This document shows, piece after piece, positions 14,474 through 22,641 of a DNA stretch of 28,481 nucleotides. Every line of letters begins with the position of its first letter. Position 1 is the first letter of the stretch. Origin of the DNA: CAYMCJ01 sp964388985 (lineage in GTDB: Bacteria > Patescibacteriota > Patescibacteriia > Patescibacteriales > CAYMCJ01); the NCBI GenBank assembly GCA_964388985.1, contig CAYMCJ010000007.1, positions 1 through 28,481 of the forward strand. Direction: 5' to 3'. The notes under the pieces are model-generated. The model worked only from the letters and a program-made list of their open reading frames with translations. It was not told the DNA's origin and did no database searches. Both the position numbers and the translations under genes were made by a program.

Positions 14474-16297
14474 ATGAAGAATTTAATTAAAAATTTTATA
14501 GTTTTTTTTGTAATATTTATAGCCATCGCCGTTTTGTTTAGCTTTTATGATAAGGGTGATAATAAAAGCAGCGTAGTTGGTATAGAGACATTAATTAGTT
14601 ATATTAATAATGAAGAAGTTGATAGTATTATTATTGAAGGTAATAATCTTATAGTAACTTTAAAAAATAATGATAAAAAGACGGTTAGGAAAGAAACCGG
14701 CGAGTCGTTATCAGAACTTTTTAAAAATTTTAATGTTGACTCGTTAAAAGTTAAAGACATTAATATTGAAGTGAAGGATGAGTCAGGCTTAAATTTTTGG
14801 CTAAAAACTATTTTGCCGTTTTTAATTCCATTTTTATTAATAGGTGTTTTTATTTATTTTATGCTTCGCGGCGTGGCCGGCGCTAATTCAAGGGCGATGA
14901 TGTTCGGCCAATCGCAGGCGAAAGAGTTTGGTAAAGACCAAAAAGGTAAAATAACTTTTCATGATGTTGCCGGCGCTGTTGAGGCAAAAGAGGAATTAAA
15001 GGAAGTTATTGAATTTTTAAAGCAGCCTAAAAAGTTTTATGAATTAGGAGCGCGCATCCCTCGCGGCGTTTTATTATTGGGAAGCCCGGGAACAGGCAAA
15101 ACTTTAATGGCCCGAGCCGTGGCCGGCGAAGCCAATGTGCCCTTTTTCCATATTTCCGGGTCGGAATTTGTAGAGATGTTTGTGGGCGTGGGCGCTTCGC
15201 GAGTACGCGATTTATTCAAAAAAGCAAAAAAAAGCACTCCCTGTATAATATTTATTGATGAAATTGACGCTGTCGGACGGAGGCGAGGCGCCGGCTTGGG
15301 AGGTTCTCATGACGAGCGCGAACAAACTTTAAATCAAATTTTGGTGGAGATGGATGGATTTGACCCCAATACGAATGTTATTGTAATAGCGGCCACGAAC
15401 AGGCCAGACGTTTTAGATCCGGCCTTGCTTAGGCCGGGCAGGTTTGATCGCCGGGTGGTTATTGATGCGCCGGACATAAAAGAGAGAGAAGAAATACTAA
15501 AAGTACATGCCCGTAAAAAGCCGTTGTCCAAAGAAGTAAGTTTAAGGAAGATAGCGGAAAGAACGCCCGGGTTTAGCGGCGCTGATTTAGCCAACCTGCT
15601 TAATGAAGCGGCAATTTTATCGGCCCGTCAGAATAAAAAAATGATTGAGATGAATGAATTGTATGAGGCGATTGAAAAAGTAATGATGGGCCCGGAGAGA
15701 AAAAGCAGAATATTATCCGAGAAAGAAAAAGAGATTACCGCTTATCACGAAGCCGGTCATGCGGTTGTTGCCCACTTTTTGCCCCATACGGATCCGGTAC
15801 AGAAAATTTCAATAATTGCCCGGGGCAATGCCGGCGGGTACACCTTAAAGCTGCCCACGGAAGACAAACACATGCATACAAAAATAGAATTTGTCGAAGA
15901 ACTGTCCGTGTTGTTGGCCGGTCACATAACCGAGAAAGAAATTTTTGGAGAGGTTACTACCGGCGCCACTTCTGATTTGCGCCGGGCCACCGCTTTGGCG
16001 CGCCTTTTGGTTACGGATTACGGTATGTCAGAAACATTGGGCTTAAGAACTTTTGGCGAAAAAGAAGAGATGATTTTTCTGGGCCGGGAAATTCATGAGC
16101 AAAGGGATTATAGTGAAAGAACGGCTGAGCAAATAGATAAAGAAATTTCACAATTTATTGACAAGGCCGCCAACAAAGCCGGGGAAATTATTAAATCAAG
16201 AAGAAAATATTTAGAAACCGTAGTGAAAGTCTTGCTTAAAAAAGAAACCATAGAAAAGAAAGAATTTGAAAAAATAGTTGGCAAAAAATTAAATTGA
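14474..16297 (+). CDS. ftsH: ATP-dependent zinc metalloprotease FtsH
   Basis: 607 aa. This membrane-bound AAA+ protease degrades unfolded membrane and regulatory proteins. Two membrane helices (about residues 5-24 and 113-135) flank an outer domain. The ATPase has Walker A GSPGTGKT (203-210; the usual second residue is Pro), Walker B IIFIDEID and the second region of homology ending in RPGRFDRR. The protease has His425-Glu-Ala-Gly-His429 and the third zinc ligand Asp501 in TSDLRRA. Length and order are normal. The stop codon lies inside the -35 element of the promoter for the next gene. Confidence 0.97.
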   Translation: MKNLIKNFIVFFVIFIAIAVLFSFYDKGDNKSSVVGIETLISYINNEEVDSIIIEGNNLIVTLKNNDKKTVRKETGESLSELFKNFNVDSLKVKDINIEVKDESGLNFWLKTILPFLIPFLLIGVFIYFMLRGVAGANSRAMMFGQSQAKEFGKDQKGKITFHDVAGAVEAKEELKEVIEFLKQPKKFYELGARIPRGVLLLGSPGTGKTLMARAVAGEANVPFFHISGSEFVEMFVGVGASRVRDLFKKAKKSTPCIIFIDEIDAVGRRRGAGLGGSHDEREQTLNQILVEMDGFDPNTNVIVIAATNRPDVLDPALLRPGRFDRRVVIDAPDIKEREEILKVHARKKPLSKEVSLRKIAERTPGFSGADLANLLNEAAILSARQNKKMIEMNELYEAIEKVMMGPERKSRILSEKEKEITAYHEAGHAVVAHFLPHTDPVQKISIIARGNAGGYTLKLPTEDKHMHTKIEFVEELSVLLAGHITEKEIFGEVTTGATSDLRRATALARLLVTDYGMSETLGLRTFGEKEEMIFLGREIHEQRDYSERTAEQIDKEISQFIDKAANKAGEIIKSRRKYLETVVKVLLKKETIEKKEFEKIVGKKLN

Positions 16298-16322
16298 TAA
16301 TTAAAAATTATTGTGTTATAAT
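16294..16322 (+). promoter_or_regulatory. Strong promoter at the end of ftsH
   Basis: TTGATA (16294-16299) overlaps the ftsH stop codon, then a 17-base spacer ending in TGT and a consensus TATAAT (16317-16322), an extended -10. It drives the gene at 16353. Confidence 0.8.
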
Positions 16323-16352
16323 ATTAATATAGCAATTAATTAAGGAAGAAAT

Positions 16353-17339
16353 ATGCATTTGTACAGAAATATTTTAAAACAAGCGTTAAATATAGCTTGG
16401 CATAATAAATATCTATGGTTTTTTGGATTATTTGCCGCCCTGCTTGGGAATGGCGGAATATATGATATTTTAATCCGTGGACTTAGTGAAGATAAAAGTG
16501 AAAAATTTTTTTCCGGTCTGCAGCGAATTAGTGAAACAGGTTTTTTTAGTTTTGGTACTATTACCAATATTTTTCATCTTCTAAAAACTGATTTTTTTTC
16601 AATAATGGTTTTATTTATATTAGGGTTAATCATATTGGCCTCGGCCTGCTTTTTAATTTGGCTCGTAATTATATCGCAGGTTGGTTTGGTTAATAATTCG
16701 GCCAATATCATTCTTAGCAAAAACAAATTAGGGATTAGGGATGGGATGGCTTCCGGTTCCAAGCATTTTTGGCCCGTATTATGGCTAAATGTTATTGATA
16801 AGGCGATATTAAGAATAATTTTTATTTTTTTAAGCCTGTTGATTTTGAATATTATTTTTAAACAAGGGTTGTTAAGTATATTTATTTTATATATTATTTT
16901 GTTTGTCATTTTTATACCCCTGGCAATTATTTTATCTTTTATAATTAAGTACGCCATTGCTTATATTGTAATAAAGGGGGATGGTTTTTTAGTTTCCATA
17001 AAAAAGGGCTGGCGGTTATTCCTTGTTAATTGGCTGGTAAGCATTGAGATGGCTTTAATACTGTTTTTTATTAATTTTATATTTGGTTTGGCGATAATAT
17101 TTTGTATATTAATTATCGCTGTCCCCTTTGTATTTTTGGCGGTATTATTTTATAAATTATTGTCAGTGGTGGGTTTTTGGTTAATGACAAGCCTGGGATT
17201 AATAATTTTATTATTTATGGTTATGGCCGCTGGAGCTTTTTTGTCAACTTTTCAAACAACTTCGTGGACAGGACTTTTTATTGAATTAATCGGCCGGGGC
17301 GGATACAGTAAAATATTAAGAATATTTAAAAGAGAATAA
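16353..17339 (+). CDS. Polytopic integral membrane protein
   Basis: 328 aa with about seven hydrophobic segments spread from residue 20 to 315. The opening (ALNIAWHNKYLWFFGLFA) is a style I recall from uncharacterised membrane proteins of Patescibacteria, related in layout to the membrane domain of glycerophosphodiester phosphodiesterases. No catalytic domain is attached. It has one of the few SD-like sites here (AAGGAAG about 5 bases before ATG), its own strong promoter and its own terminator, so it is a single-gene unit. Function unknown. Confidence 0.75.
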   Translation: MHLYRNILKQALNIAWHNKYLWFFGLFAALLGNGGIYDILIRGLSEDKSEKFFSGLQRISETGFFSFGTITNIFHLLKTDFFSIMVLFILGLIILASACFLIWLVIISQVGLVNNSANIILSKNKLGIRDGMASGSKHFWPVLWLNVIDKAILRIIFIFLSLLILNIIFKQGLLSIFILYIILFVIFIPLAIILSFIIKYAIAYIVIKGDGFLVSIKKGWRLFLVNWLVSIEMALILFFINFIFGLAIIFCILIIAVPFVFLAVLFYKLLSVVGFWLMTSLGLIILLFMVMAAGAFLSTFQTTSWTGLFIELIGRGGYSKILRIFKRE

Positions 17340-17363
17340 AACAGAATTTGAATAAATATTTTG

Positions 17364-17397
17364 AATAAAGAAGGCAAAAACCTTCTTTATTTATTTT
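17364..17397 (+). terminator. Intrinsic terminator
   Basis: AATAAAGAAGG (17364-17374) and CCTTCTTTATT (17381-17391) form a perfect 11-bp stem with a CAAAAA loop, followed by TATTTTC. Confidence 0.8.
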
Positions 17398-17414
17398 CAA
17401 TATTTTGTTATGAT
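17386..17414 (+). promoter_or_regulatory. Extended -10 promoter of the PilB-like gene
   Basis: TGT-TATGAT at 17406-17414, with a weak -35 (TTTATT, 17386-17391) inside the preceding terminator. The leader to 17515 is about 95 bases and consists of the 'agttaactcagttaa' type AT-rich repeat. Confidence 0.45.
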
Positions 17415-17417
17415 ATA

Positions 17418-17505
17418 TTTAGTTGTTTAGTTACTCAGTTAATTGGTTATTTAGTTTTTAGTTTTGCATAATTTATCAACTGTACAACTATGTAACTGAT
17501 TAACT
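17418..17505. repeat. AT-rich intergenic repeat ('ttagttac' words)
   Basis: Near-tandem words (TTAGTTGTTTAGTTAC, CAGTTAATTGGTT) are followed by roughly inverted ones (CAACTGTACAACTATG, TAACTGATTAACTA). It has the same style as the repeats at 2649, 5436, 11465 and 22541 but a different word. Confidence 0.5.
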
Positions 17506-17514
17506 ATTTTATTT

Positions 17515-20500
17515 ATGTCTCAAGATGCGCAATCAATAGAAGATTTAGTTGGTTCGGCGGGCGAAGGCAAAGCTAGCGATGAAAGCGTGCAAGCAAAGTT
17601 TTCCAGAAAACAAAAGGAAATAAAATTAAAAGAACTGGAACGTATCGCCGAAAAGGAAGCGGCTTATTTTGGTTTGCCTTATGCTAATTTATATGGATTT
17701 TCCATAAGTCCGGAAGCTTTGTTCCTTATCAAAGAAGAAGAGATTGATAAATATAAAGTTATTTGTTTTTATTATGACGGCCAGAACATAAGAATAGCCA
17801 CAACCGAACCGGAAAGTAAGGGGGCAAAAGAGTTGTTGTCTTCATTGCGCGAACAATATTTTTGTAACGGAAAAATGTATTTAATTTCACAAAATAGTTT
17901 TGATTATGCCTTGAGGCTTTATAAAAATTTGCCAAAAGTAAGGAAAATAATCAGGGGGGTGGAAATAAAAGAGAAGGATTTGGAAAAATTTAAAAATGAA
18001 ATTAAGGATTATAGAAATCTTAATGAAAAAATTAATAAAGTCAATATGAGCGACGTTATTACTTTAATATTGGCTACAGCGCTTAAAATAAACGCCAGCG
18101 ATATTCATGTTGAAGCTGAAGAAAAGGGGGTGGCCATAAGATTAAGAATAGATGGGGTTTTACAGGAAGCGGCGGTTATTGACAAAAAGCAATGGAAAAA
18201 AATAATAAACAGGATGAAATTGTTGGCTCGGGTCAAGATGAATGTAAGCGATAAGCCCCAAGACGGGAGATTTAATATTTATTTGAAAGATAGTAAAATT
18301 AATGTTCGTTCTTCGTTTTTGCCGACCGCCTTTGGCGAGAGTGTTGCCATGAGAGTGCTTCAGTCGGATATTGCCAGTTTGTCTTTTGAAAATTTGGGAT
18401 TATCGTCTCAGGCATACGAAATACTTAAAAAAGAGATTAGTAAGCCGAATGGGCTGGTTTTAACTACCGGGCCGACCGGTTCGGGAAAAACTACTACCCT
18501 GTATGCCATAATGAATAAATTAAATAAGCCGGGTACGAAGATTATTACCTTGGAAGACCCAATTGAATATGAATTGGAAGGAATAAATCAAAGTCAGGTC
18601 GACGCCAAAAAAGATTATACCTTTTCCAAGGGTTTACGTTCAATTTTAAGGCAGGACCCGGATATAATAATGGTCGGCGAAATTCGTGATTTGGAAACCG
18701 CCGAGATTTCCATTCAAGCCAGTTTGACGGGACATTTGGTTTTATCAACCCTGCATACCAATGATGCCTCAGGGGTAATACCGCGCTTGATTGATATCGG
18801 AGTTAAGCCTTATTTTGTGGCCCCCTCCATTAATGCAATTATCGGCCAGAGATTGGTCCGCAAACTTTGTCCTCACTGCAGAGAGGAACATGAAATGACC
18901 GAAAGCGAAGCCGAACAGGTAAAAAAAATTTTAGCGGTGATATCGCCCAAGTCAGGCATTGATATACCATTGAAACTGCCTAAAATTTATAAAGTCGGCA
19001 AGGGCTGCGAACATTGCAGCGGGATAGGCTATAAAGGCAGAATCGGAATATATGAAATATTTACTGTTAGTGATAATATTAAGCAGTTAATTGCCGATAA
19101 CGCTCCGTCCTTTAAAATTTTACAACAGGCGATTGAAGAAGGCATGGTAACAATGCTGCAGGACGGGGTATTAAGATGTTTAGCCGGGACCACAAGCCTG
19201 GAAGAAGTATATCGCATAATCGGAAAATTTGATTATGTTGATGAGTTATATGATATTATTATTACCGAAACAATCGGGCGGGGAATTAAACTTAGCGAGG
19301 CAGATATTATCAGAGGAGAAGAGCTGTCCAGAAATTTAAGCGGTCTGGACGAAGCTGTTTCAAAAACCGCCGTTAAAGAGGTAATTAATGTAATTATAGC
19401 TACGGCCGTAAAGAGCGAAGCCGGAGATATTCATATTGAGCCGGCGGAAACAGGAGTAAAAATTCGTTTTCGCATAGACGGAATTTTACATGATGTTGCC
19501 AATTTATCCAAAGACCATTATTTACAGCTTTTATCAAAGATAAAGACATTGGCCGGTTTTCCGACAAACGTTAAAAAAGCCGCCTGGGATGGCCGTTTTG
19601 GTATATTTTTAAAAGATTTAAAAATGGATTGCCGTCTTTCAGTTATTTCCGGGGGGTACGGAGAAACGGTTGTAATTAGGTTATTACTAAGTCAGGCTTC
19701 GGCTTTAAAAATGGAAGAGCTGGGGATGAAACCATATACTTTAAAGACGGTAAATAAATCAATAGCTAAAACCAGGGGCATAATAATTACTACCGGACCG
19801 ACCGGCTCGGGGAAAACCACCACCTTATATGCTATAATGAATAAATTAAACAAGCCGGATATAAAAATAATTACGGTTGAAGACCCGATAGAATATCACC
19901 TGGAAGGTATTATGCAGACACAGATTGATGTTGAGCAGGACTACACTTTTGCCGTTGCCATGAAGTCTTTGTTCAGGCAGAATCCCAACATTATGATGAT
20001 AGGAGAAATCCGCGACAGTGAAACGGCCAAAATAGCGATTGAGGCCAGCCAGACCGGACATTTGGTTTTATCCACGATTCATGCCAATAGCGCCGCCGGA
20101 GCCATTTCCAGATTCGCCGGGCTGGGAGTGGAAAAGGAAATTTTAATGAGTTCGCTGGAGTGTTCCATCGGGCAAAGATTAGTGAGAAGGATATGTCCTG
20201 GCTGCAAAGAAGAAGTAAAATTACCCCCTGACCAGCTAAAAGAGGTAAAAGAAATTTTAAATAAAATTAAGCCGGTTTCCGAGATAAAAATTCCGGGCGA
20301 GTTTAAATTTTATAAAGGGAAAGGATGCAAAAAATGCGGCGGAATTGGCTATAAAGGCAGGTTGGGCCTTTATGAGGTTATTGAAATAACCTCTGATATA
20401 CAGGAAGTTATTCACGGACAGAGGATTACCGACCATGAAATTGAGCAAGCGGCGGCGAATAATGGGATGGTATCAATGATTCAGGATGGGATATTAAAAG

Positions 20501-20550
20501 CTCTAGAAGGAAAAACAACCATTGAAGAAGTGTTCAGGGTTGCTAAATAA
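17515..20550 (+). CDS. Tandem fusion of two PilB/GspE-type secretion/pilus ATPases
   Basis: 1011 aa; ordinary PilB/GspE proteins are about 550-600. Residues about 30-150 are an MshEN/N1-like domain. Module 1 (about 175-560) has Walker A GPTGSGKT (319-326), the Asp box ITLEDPIEYE, Walker B IIMVGEIRD, the His box LVLSTLHTND and a four-Cys zinc site (452, 455, 498, 501). Module 2 (about 600-1005) has its own N2-like domain, Walker A (761-768), ITVEDPIEYH, IMMIGEIRD, LVLSTIHAN and a second zinc site (894, 897, 938, 941). All catalytic motifs are intact in both. Such ATPases work as hexamers that drive type IV pilus or type II secretion assembly at the inner membrane. Three chains could build one pseudo-hexamer (inference). 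No other pilus genes are in view. No frameshift or internal stop is seen. Confidence 0.93.
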   Translation: MSQDAQSIEDLVGSAGEGKASDESVQAKFSRKQKEIKLKELERIAEKEAAYFGLPYANLYGFSISPEALFLIKEEEIDKYKVICFYYDGQNIRIATTEPESKGAKELLSSLREQYFCNGKMYLISQNSFDYALRLYKNLPKVRKIIRGVEIKEKDLEKFKNEIKDYRNLNEKINKVNMSDVITLILATALKINASDIHVEAEEKGVAIRLRIDGVLQEAAVIDKKQWKKIINRMKLLARVKMNVSDKPQDGRFNIYLKDSKINVRSSFLPTAFGESVAMRVLQSDIASLSFENLGLSSQAYEILKKEISKPNGLVLTTGPTGSGKTTTLYAIMNKLNKPGTKIITLEDPIEYELEGINQSQVDAKKDYTFSKGLRSILRQDPDIIMVGEIRDLETAEISIQASLTGHLVLSTLHTNDASGVIPRLIDIGVKPYFVAPSINAIIGQRLVRKLCPHCREEHEMTESEAEQVKKILAVISPKSGIDIPLKLPKIYKVGKGCEHCSGIGYKGRIGIYEIFTVSDNIKQLIADNAPSFKILQQAIEEGMVTMLQDGVLRCLAGTTSLEEVYRIIGKFDYVDELYDIIITETIGRGIKLSEADIIRGEELSRNLSGLDEAVSKTAVKEVINVIIATAVKSEAGDIHIEPAETGVKIRFRIDGILHDVANLSKDHYLQLLSKIKTLAGFPTNVKKAAWDGRFGIFLKDLKMDCRLSVISGGYGETVVIRLLLSQASALKMEELGMKPYTLKTVNKSIAKTRGIIITTGPTGSGKTTTLYAIMNKLNKPDIKIITVEDPIEYHLEGIMQTQIDVEQDYTFAVAMKSLFRQNPNIMMIGEIRDSETAKIAIEASQTGHLVLSTIHANSAAGAISRFAGLGVEKEILMSSLECSIGQRLVRRICPGCKEEVKLPPDQLKEVKEILNKIKPVSEIKIPGEFKFYKGKGCKKCGGIGYKGRLGLYEVIEITSDIQEVIHGQRITDHEIEQAAANNGMVSMIQDGILKALEGKTTIEEVFRVAK

Positions 20551-20606
20551 AAGTAATAAGTAATAAGTGAGAAGTAATAATTTTTTACTTTTAACCTAAA
20601 TTAATT

Positions 20607-21176
20607 ATGATTAATAAAAAATTTATTCAAAAATTAAAAAGCGAGCATGAGGCACATAATAGCGAGCGCCGGCAGATTATTAGTTTGGCCAACATTGTTT
20701 TACATGATTCCAAAAGAACAATTTTTGCTTTGCACAGGAACGATATCAAGGGGGCGGAGAAGATGCTCGGGGAAATAGAAAAAATTTTACAAAAATTAGT
20801 AAAAGAATTTTCTTATACCAGAATTAATGAAGAAGGCGCTTATAAAGCCGGGGCGGAAGAATATGTTGAAGCTAAAATGTTTTTTCAGGCGATAACAGGA
20901 AAAAAAATAGATAATTTAAAAAAGATTAAATTAAGTTATGAAAGTTATTTAGGCGGGATTTGCGATTTAACCGGAGAATTGGTGCGCCAGGCCATTAACA
21001 TGGCGGCGCGCGGCCAGACCGGCGAAGTGGAAAAAATAAAAATAGCCATTAACGATATTATGGCCGAGTTGGTTGAGTTTAATATGGCTGGCTATTTGCG
21101 CACTAAATACGACCAAGCCAAGAATAATTTAAAAAAGATTGAGCAGATTGATTATGAGATTAAGATAAGGAGATAG
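20607..21176 (+). CDS. Translin/Trax family protein (predicted RNase or RNA-binding)
   Basis: 189 aa, all helical by pattern. It matches the translin/Trax family (COG2178): an ERRQIISLAN helix, EEYVEAKMFF (compare QEYVEA in human Trax), SYLGGICDLTGELVR (compare DYLLGVADLTGEL), and a C-terminal helix ending EIKIRR (compare ALKVRG). The acidic residues that make Trax a nuclease are in place: Glu85, Glu88, Asp120, Glu124. In eukaryotes Trax with translin forms C3PO, an RNase acting in RNA silencing and tRNA processing; archaeal Trax-like proteins are known, bacterial ones are little studied. It follows the PilB-like gene by 56 bases without a terminator between, so it may be in that transcript, and it ends with its own terminator. 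Confidence 0.85.
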   Translation: MINKKFIQKLKSEHEAHNSERRQIISLANIVLHDSKRTIFALHRNDIKGAEKMLGEIEKILQKLVKEFSYTRINEEGAYKAGAEEYVEAKMFFQAITGKKIDNLKKIKLSYESYLGGICDLTGELVRQAINMAARGQTGEVEKIKIAINDIMAELVEFNMAGYLRTKYDQAKNNLKKIEQIDYEIKIRR

Positions 21177-21218
21177 GTAATTAGGGATTAGATAATTTGT
21201 AATAATAAAATATAAATA

Positions 21219-21259
21219 AAATAGCTCGGCGGCAATATGGCAGAGCTATTTTTGTTTTT
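21219..21259 (+). terminator. Intrinsic terminator after the Trax-like gene
   Basis: AAATAGCTC (21219-21227) and GAGCTATTT (21243-21251) form a 9-bp stem with a 15-base loop, followed by TTGTTTTT. Confidence 0.8.
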
Positions 21260-21303
21260 CCATGTAATTATGTTATTTTCTTTGGCGGGAAAAGCCGCAA
21301 ATG

Positions 21304-21327
21304 TCCCGCCCCTCGCGAGGAGCGGGA
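21304..21327. repeat. GC-rich palindrome (REP-like)
   Basis: A 24-base near-perfect palindrome: TCCCGC at one end, GCGGGA at the other, CTCGCGAG in the centre, one C/A mismatch pair. It is followed by TGGC, so GCGGGATGGC resembles CGGGATGGCC of the repeat inside the first gene (518-560). It lies between a terminator and the next promoter, in otherwise AT-rich DNA. Confidence 0.65.
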
Positions 21328-21413
21328 TGGCATATGCGAATGAAAATATTTTATATCTTATCGCCTGGCAGTCCCTTCTATCACAAAAGAGTGGCTATAA
21401 TAAGATAGAAATA

Positions 21414-21422
21414 TGATATAAT
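21414..21422 (+). promoter_or_regulatory. Extended -10 promoter of the CapA-like gene
   Basis: TGA-TATAAT (21414-21422) is a perfect extended -10; no good -35 is seen. Transcription would begin about 7 bases before the ATG at 21436, giving a nearly leaderless mRNA. Confidence 0.55.
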
Positions 21423-21435
21423 AAATATACTTATT

Positions 21436-22524
21436 ATGAAAAATATTAACTTGAATTTTGTAGTTAAAATATTAAGTTTAGCCGTGGTTTTAGCCACAAG
21501 TTTTTTTGTATTTTTTGTATTTTATTTAGAAATTTTTGCTTCACAACAATTTTTTGATTTTGGCAAAGAAGCGGTTATACCGCAGAATGAAATTAATAAA
21601 AAACCAATCAGAATGTTATTTTTCGGCGATATGATGTTAGACAGACACGTTGGAGAGAGAATTGCGCAAGCAGGCATAGATTATATCTTTGAGAAATTAG
21701 ACAAGGAAAAATTTTTTAGCGGTTATAATTTAATAGGCTGTAATTTAGAGGGAGCGGTAACTGATAATGGCGCGCATTATAATCCGGTCATGAGTTATGA
21801 TTTTGCTTTTGTCCCTAAATTAATAAATGAACTAAAGAATTATAATTTTAATTTTTTTAATCTAGCCAACAATCATTTTGCCGACCAGGGGGAGCGTGGT
21901 ATAATTGAAACAAGGGAAAATTTAGATGAATTGGGCTTTAATTATGTTGGTTGCCCGGACGGAATAGCTAACGATTGCAGCGTAAAAACAATAGAATTGT
22001 CAGGCAAAAGAATAGGGGTGGTCGGATTTAGCATGGTTTATAGTGAGCTGAATGATATTGAGATTAGAGATATTATCGAAAATTTGGCCGGCCAAACCGA
22101 TGTGGTAATAGTAAATATTCATTGGGGAGTGGAATATGAGCATCAATTTAATAAAATCCAGCAGAAAATAGCTAGGACAATAATTGACGCCGGAGCCGAT
22201 ATAATAATAGGCCACCATCCCCATGTTGTGCAGGGAATTGAAGTTTATAAGGGCAAATTGATTTTTTATTCTTTGGGGAATTTTATTTTTGACCAGTATT
22301 TTTCGCGCGATACGCAGGAAGGATTGGCGGTTGGAATAAACCTGGACGATGATGGACAAAAGTTTTTCTTTTATCCCTTAAAATCAAAATTAAGCGCGGT
22401 TGAGTTAATGGATGACAATGAAAAAAAAATATTTTTTAATCAATTAATCAGTTGGTCGGAAATAGATGAAGAAAATAAAGAAAAAATTATTAAGGGGGCA
22501 TTAAGCGCTCAAAGCTACGAATAA
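21436..22524 (+). CDS. CapA-family phosphoesterase-like protein (PGA_cap)
   Basis: 362 aa. An N-terminal hydrophobic segment (about residues 9-34) anchors or exports it. The rest is a CapA/PGA_cap metallophosphoesterase-like domain: LFFGDMMLDR with Asp65, NLEGAVT, NLANNHFADQG, HWGVEYEH, GHHPHVVQGIE and SLGNFIFDQ. CapA was first described in poly-gamma-glutamate capsule synthesis, but most homologues are of unknown role at the cell surface, and no capB or capC is visible here. It is a separate unit, with an extended -10 promoter just upstream and an AT-rich inverted repeat downstream. Confidence 0.88.
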   Translation: MKNINLNFVVKILSLAVVLATSFFVFFVFYLEIFASQQFFDFGKEAVIPQNEINKKPIRMLFFGDMMLDRHVGERIAQAGIDYIFEKLDKEKFFSGYNLIGCNLEGAVTDNGAHYNPVMSYDFAFVPKLINELKNYNFNFFNLANNHFADQGERGIIETRENLDELGFNYVGCPDGIANDCSVKTIELSGKRIGVVGFSMVYSELNDIEIRDIIENLAGQTDVVIVNIHWGVEYEHQFNKIQQKIARTIIDAGADIIIGHHPHVVQGIEVYKGKLIFYSLGNFIFDQYFSRDTQEGLAVGINLDDDGQKFFFYPLKSKLSAVELMDDNEKKIFFNQLISWSEIDEENKEKIIKGALSAQSYE

Positions 22525-22540
22525 AATTAATTTTTTACTT

Positions 22541-22611
22541 ATTTACAATAATTTACAAATGATTGCTCTATTACTAATTAATCTAATTAAAAATTGTAAT
22601 TTATTGTAAAT
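22541..22611. repeat. AT-rich intergenic inverted repeat ('atttacaata' words)
   Basis: ATTTACAATAA (22541-22551) and TTATTGTAAAT (22601-22611) are perfect 11-base inverted arms. Further TTTACAA / TTGTAAA words flank them up to 22632, just before the next start codon. Confidence 0.6.
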
Positions 22612-22641
22612 AATCGTAAAAGATTGTAAATATTTTTTATT

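Noticed and set aside
17364..17510. CRISPR array made of short repeats between genes
   Set aside because: The words are degenerate and adjacent, without constant repeats and unique spacers; no cas gene is present. The same holds for the other AT-rich blocks.
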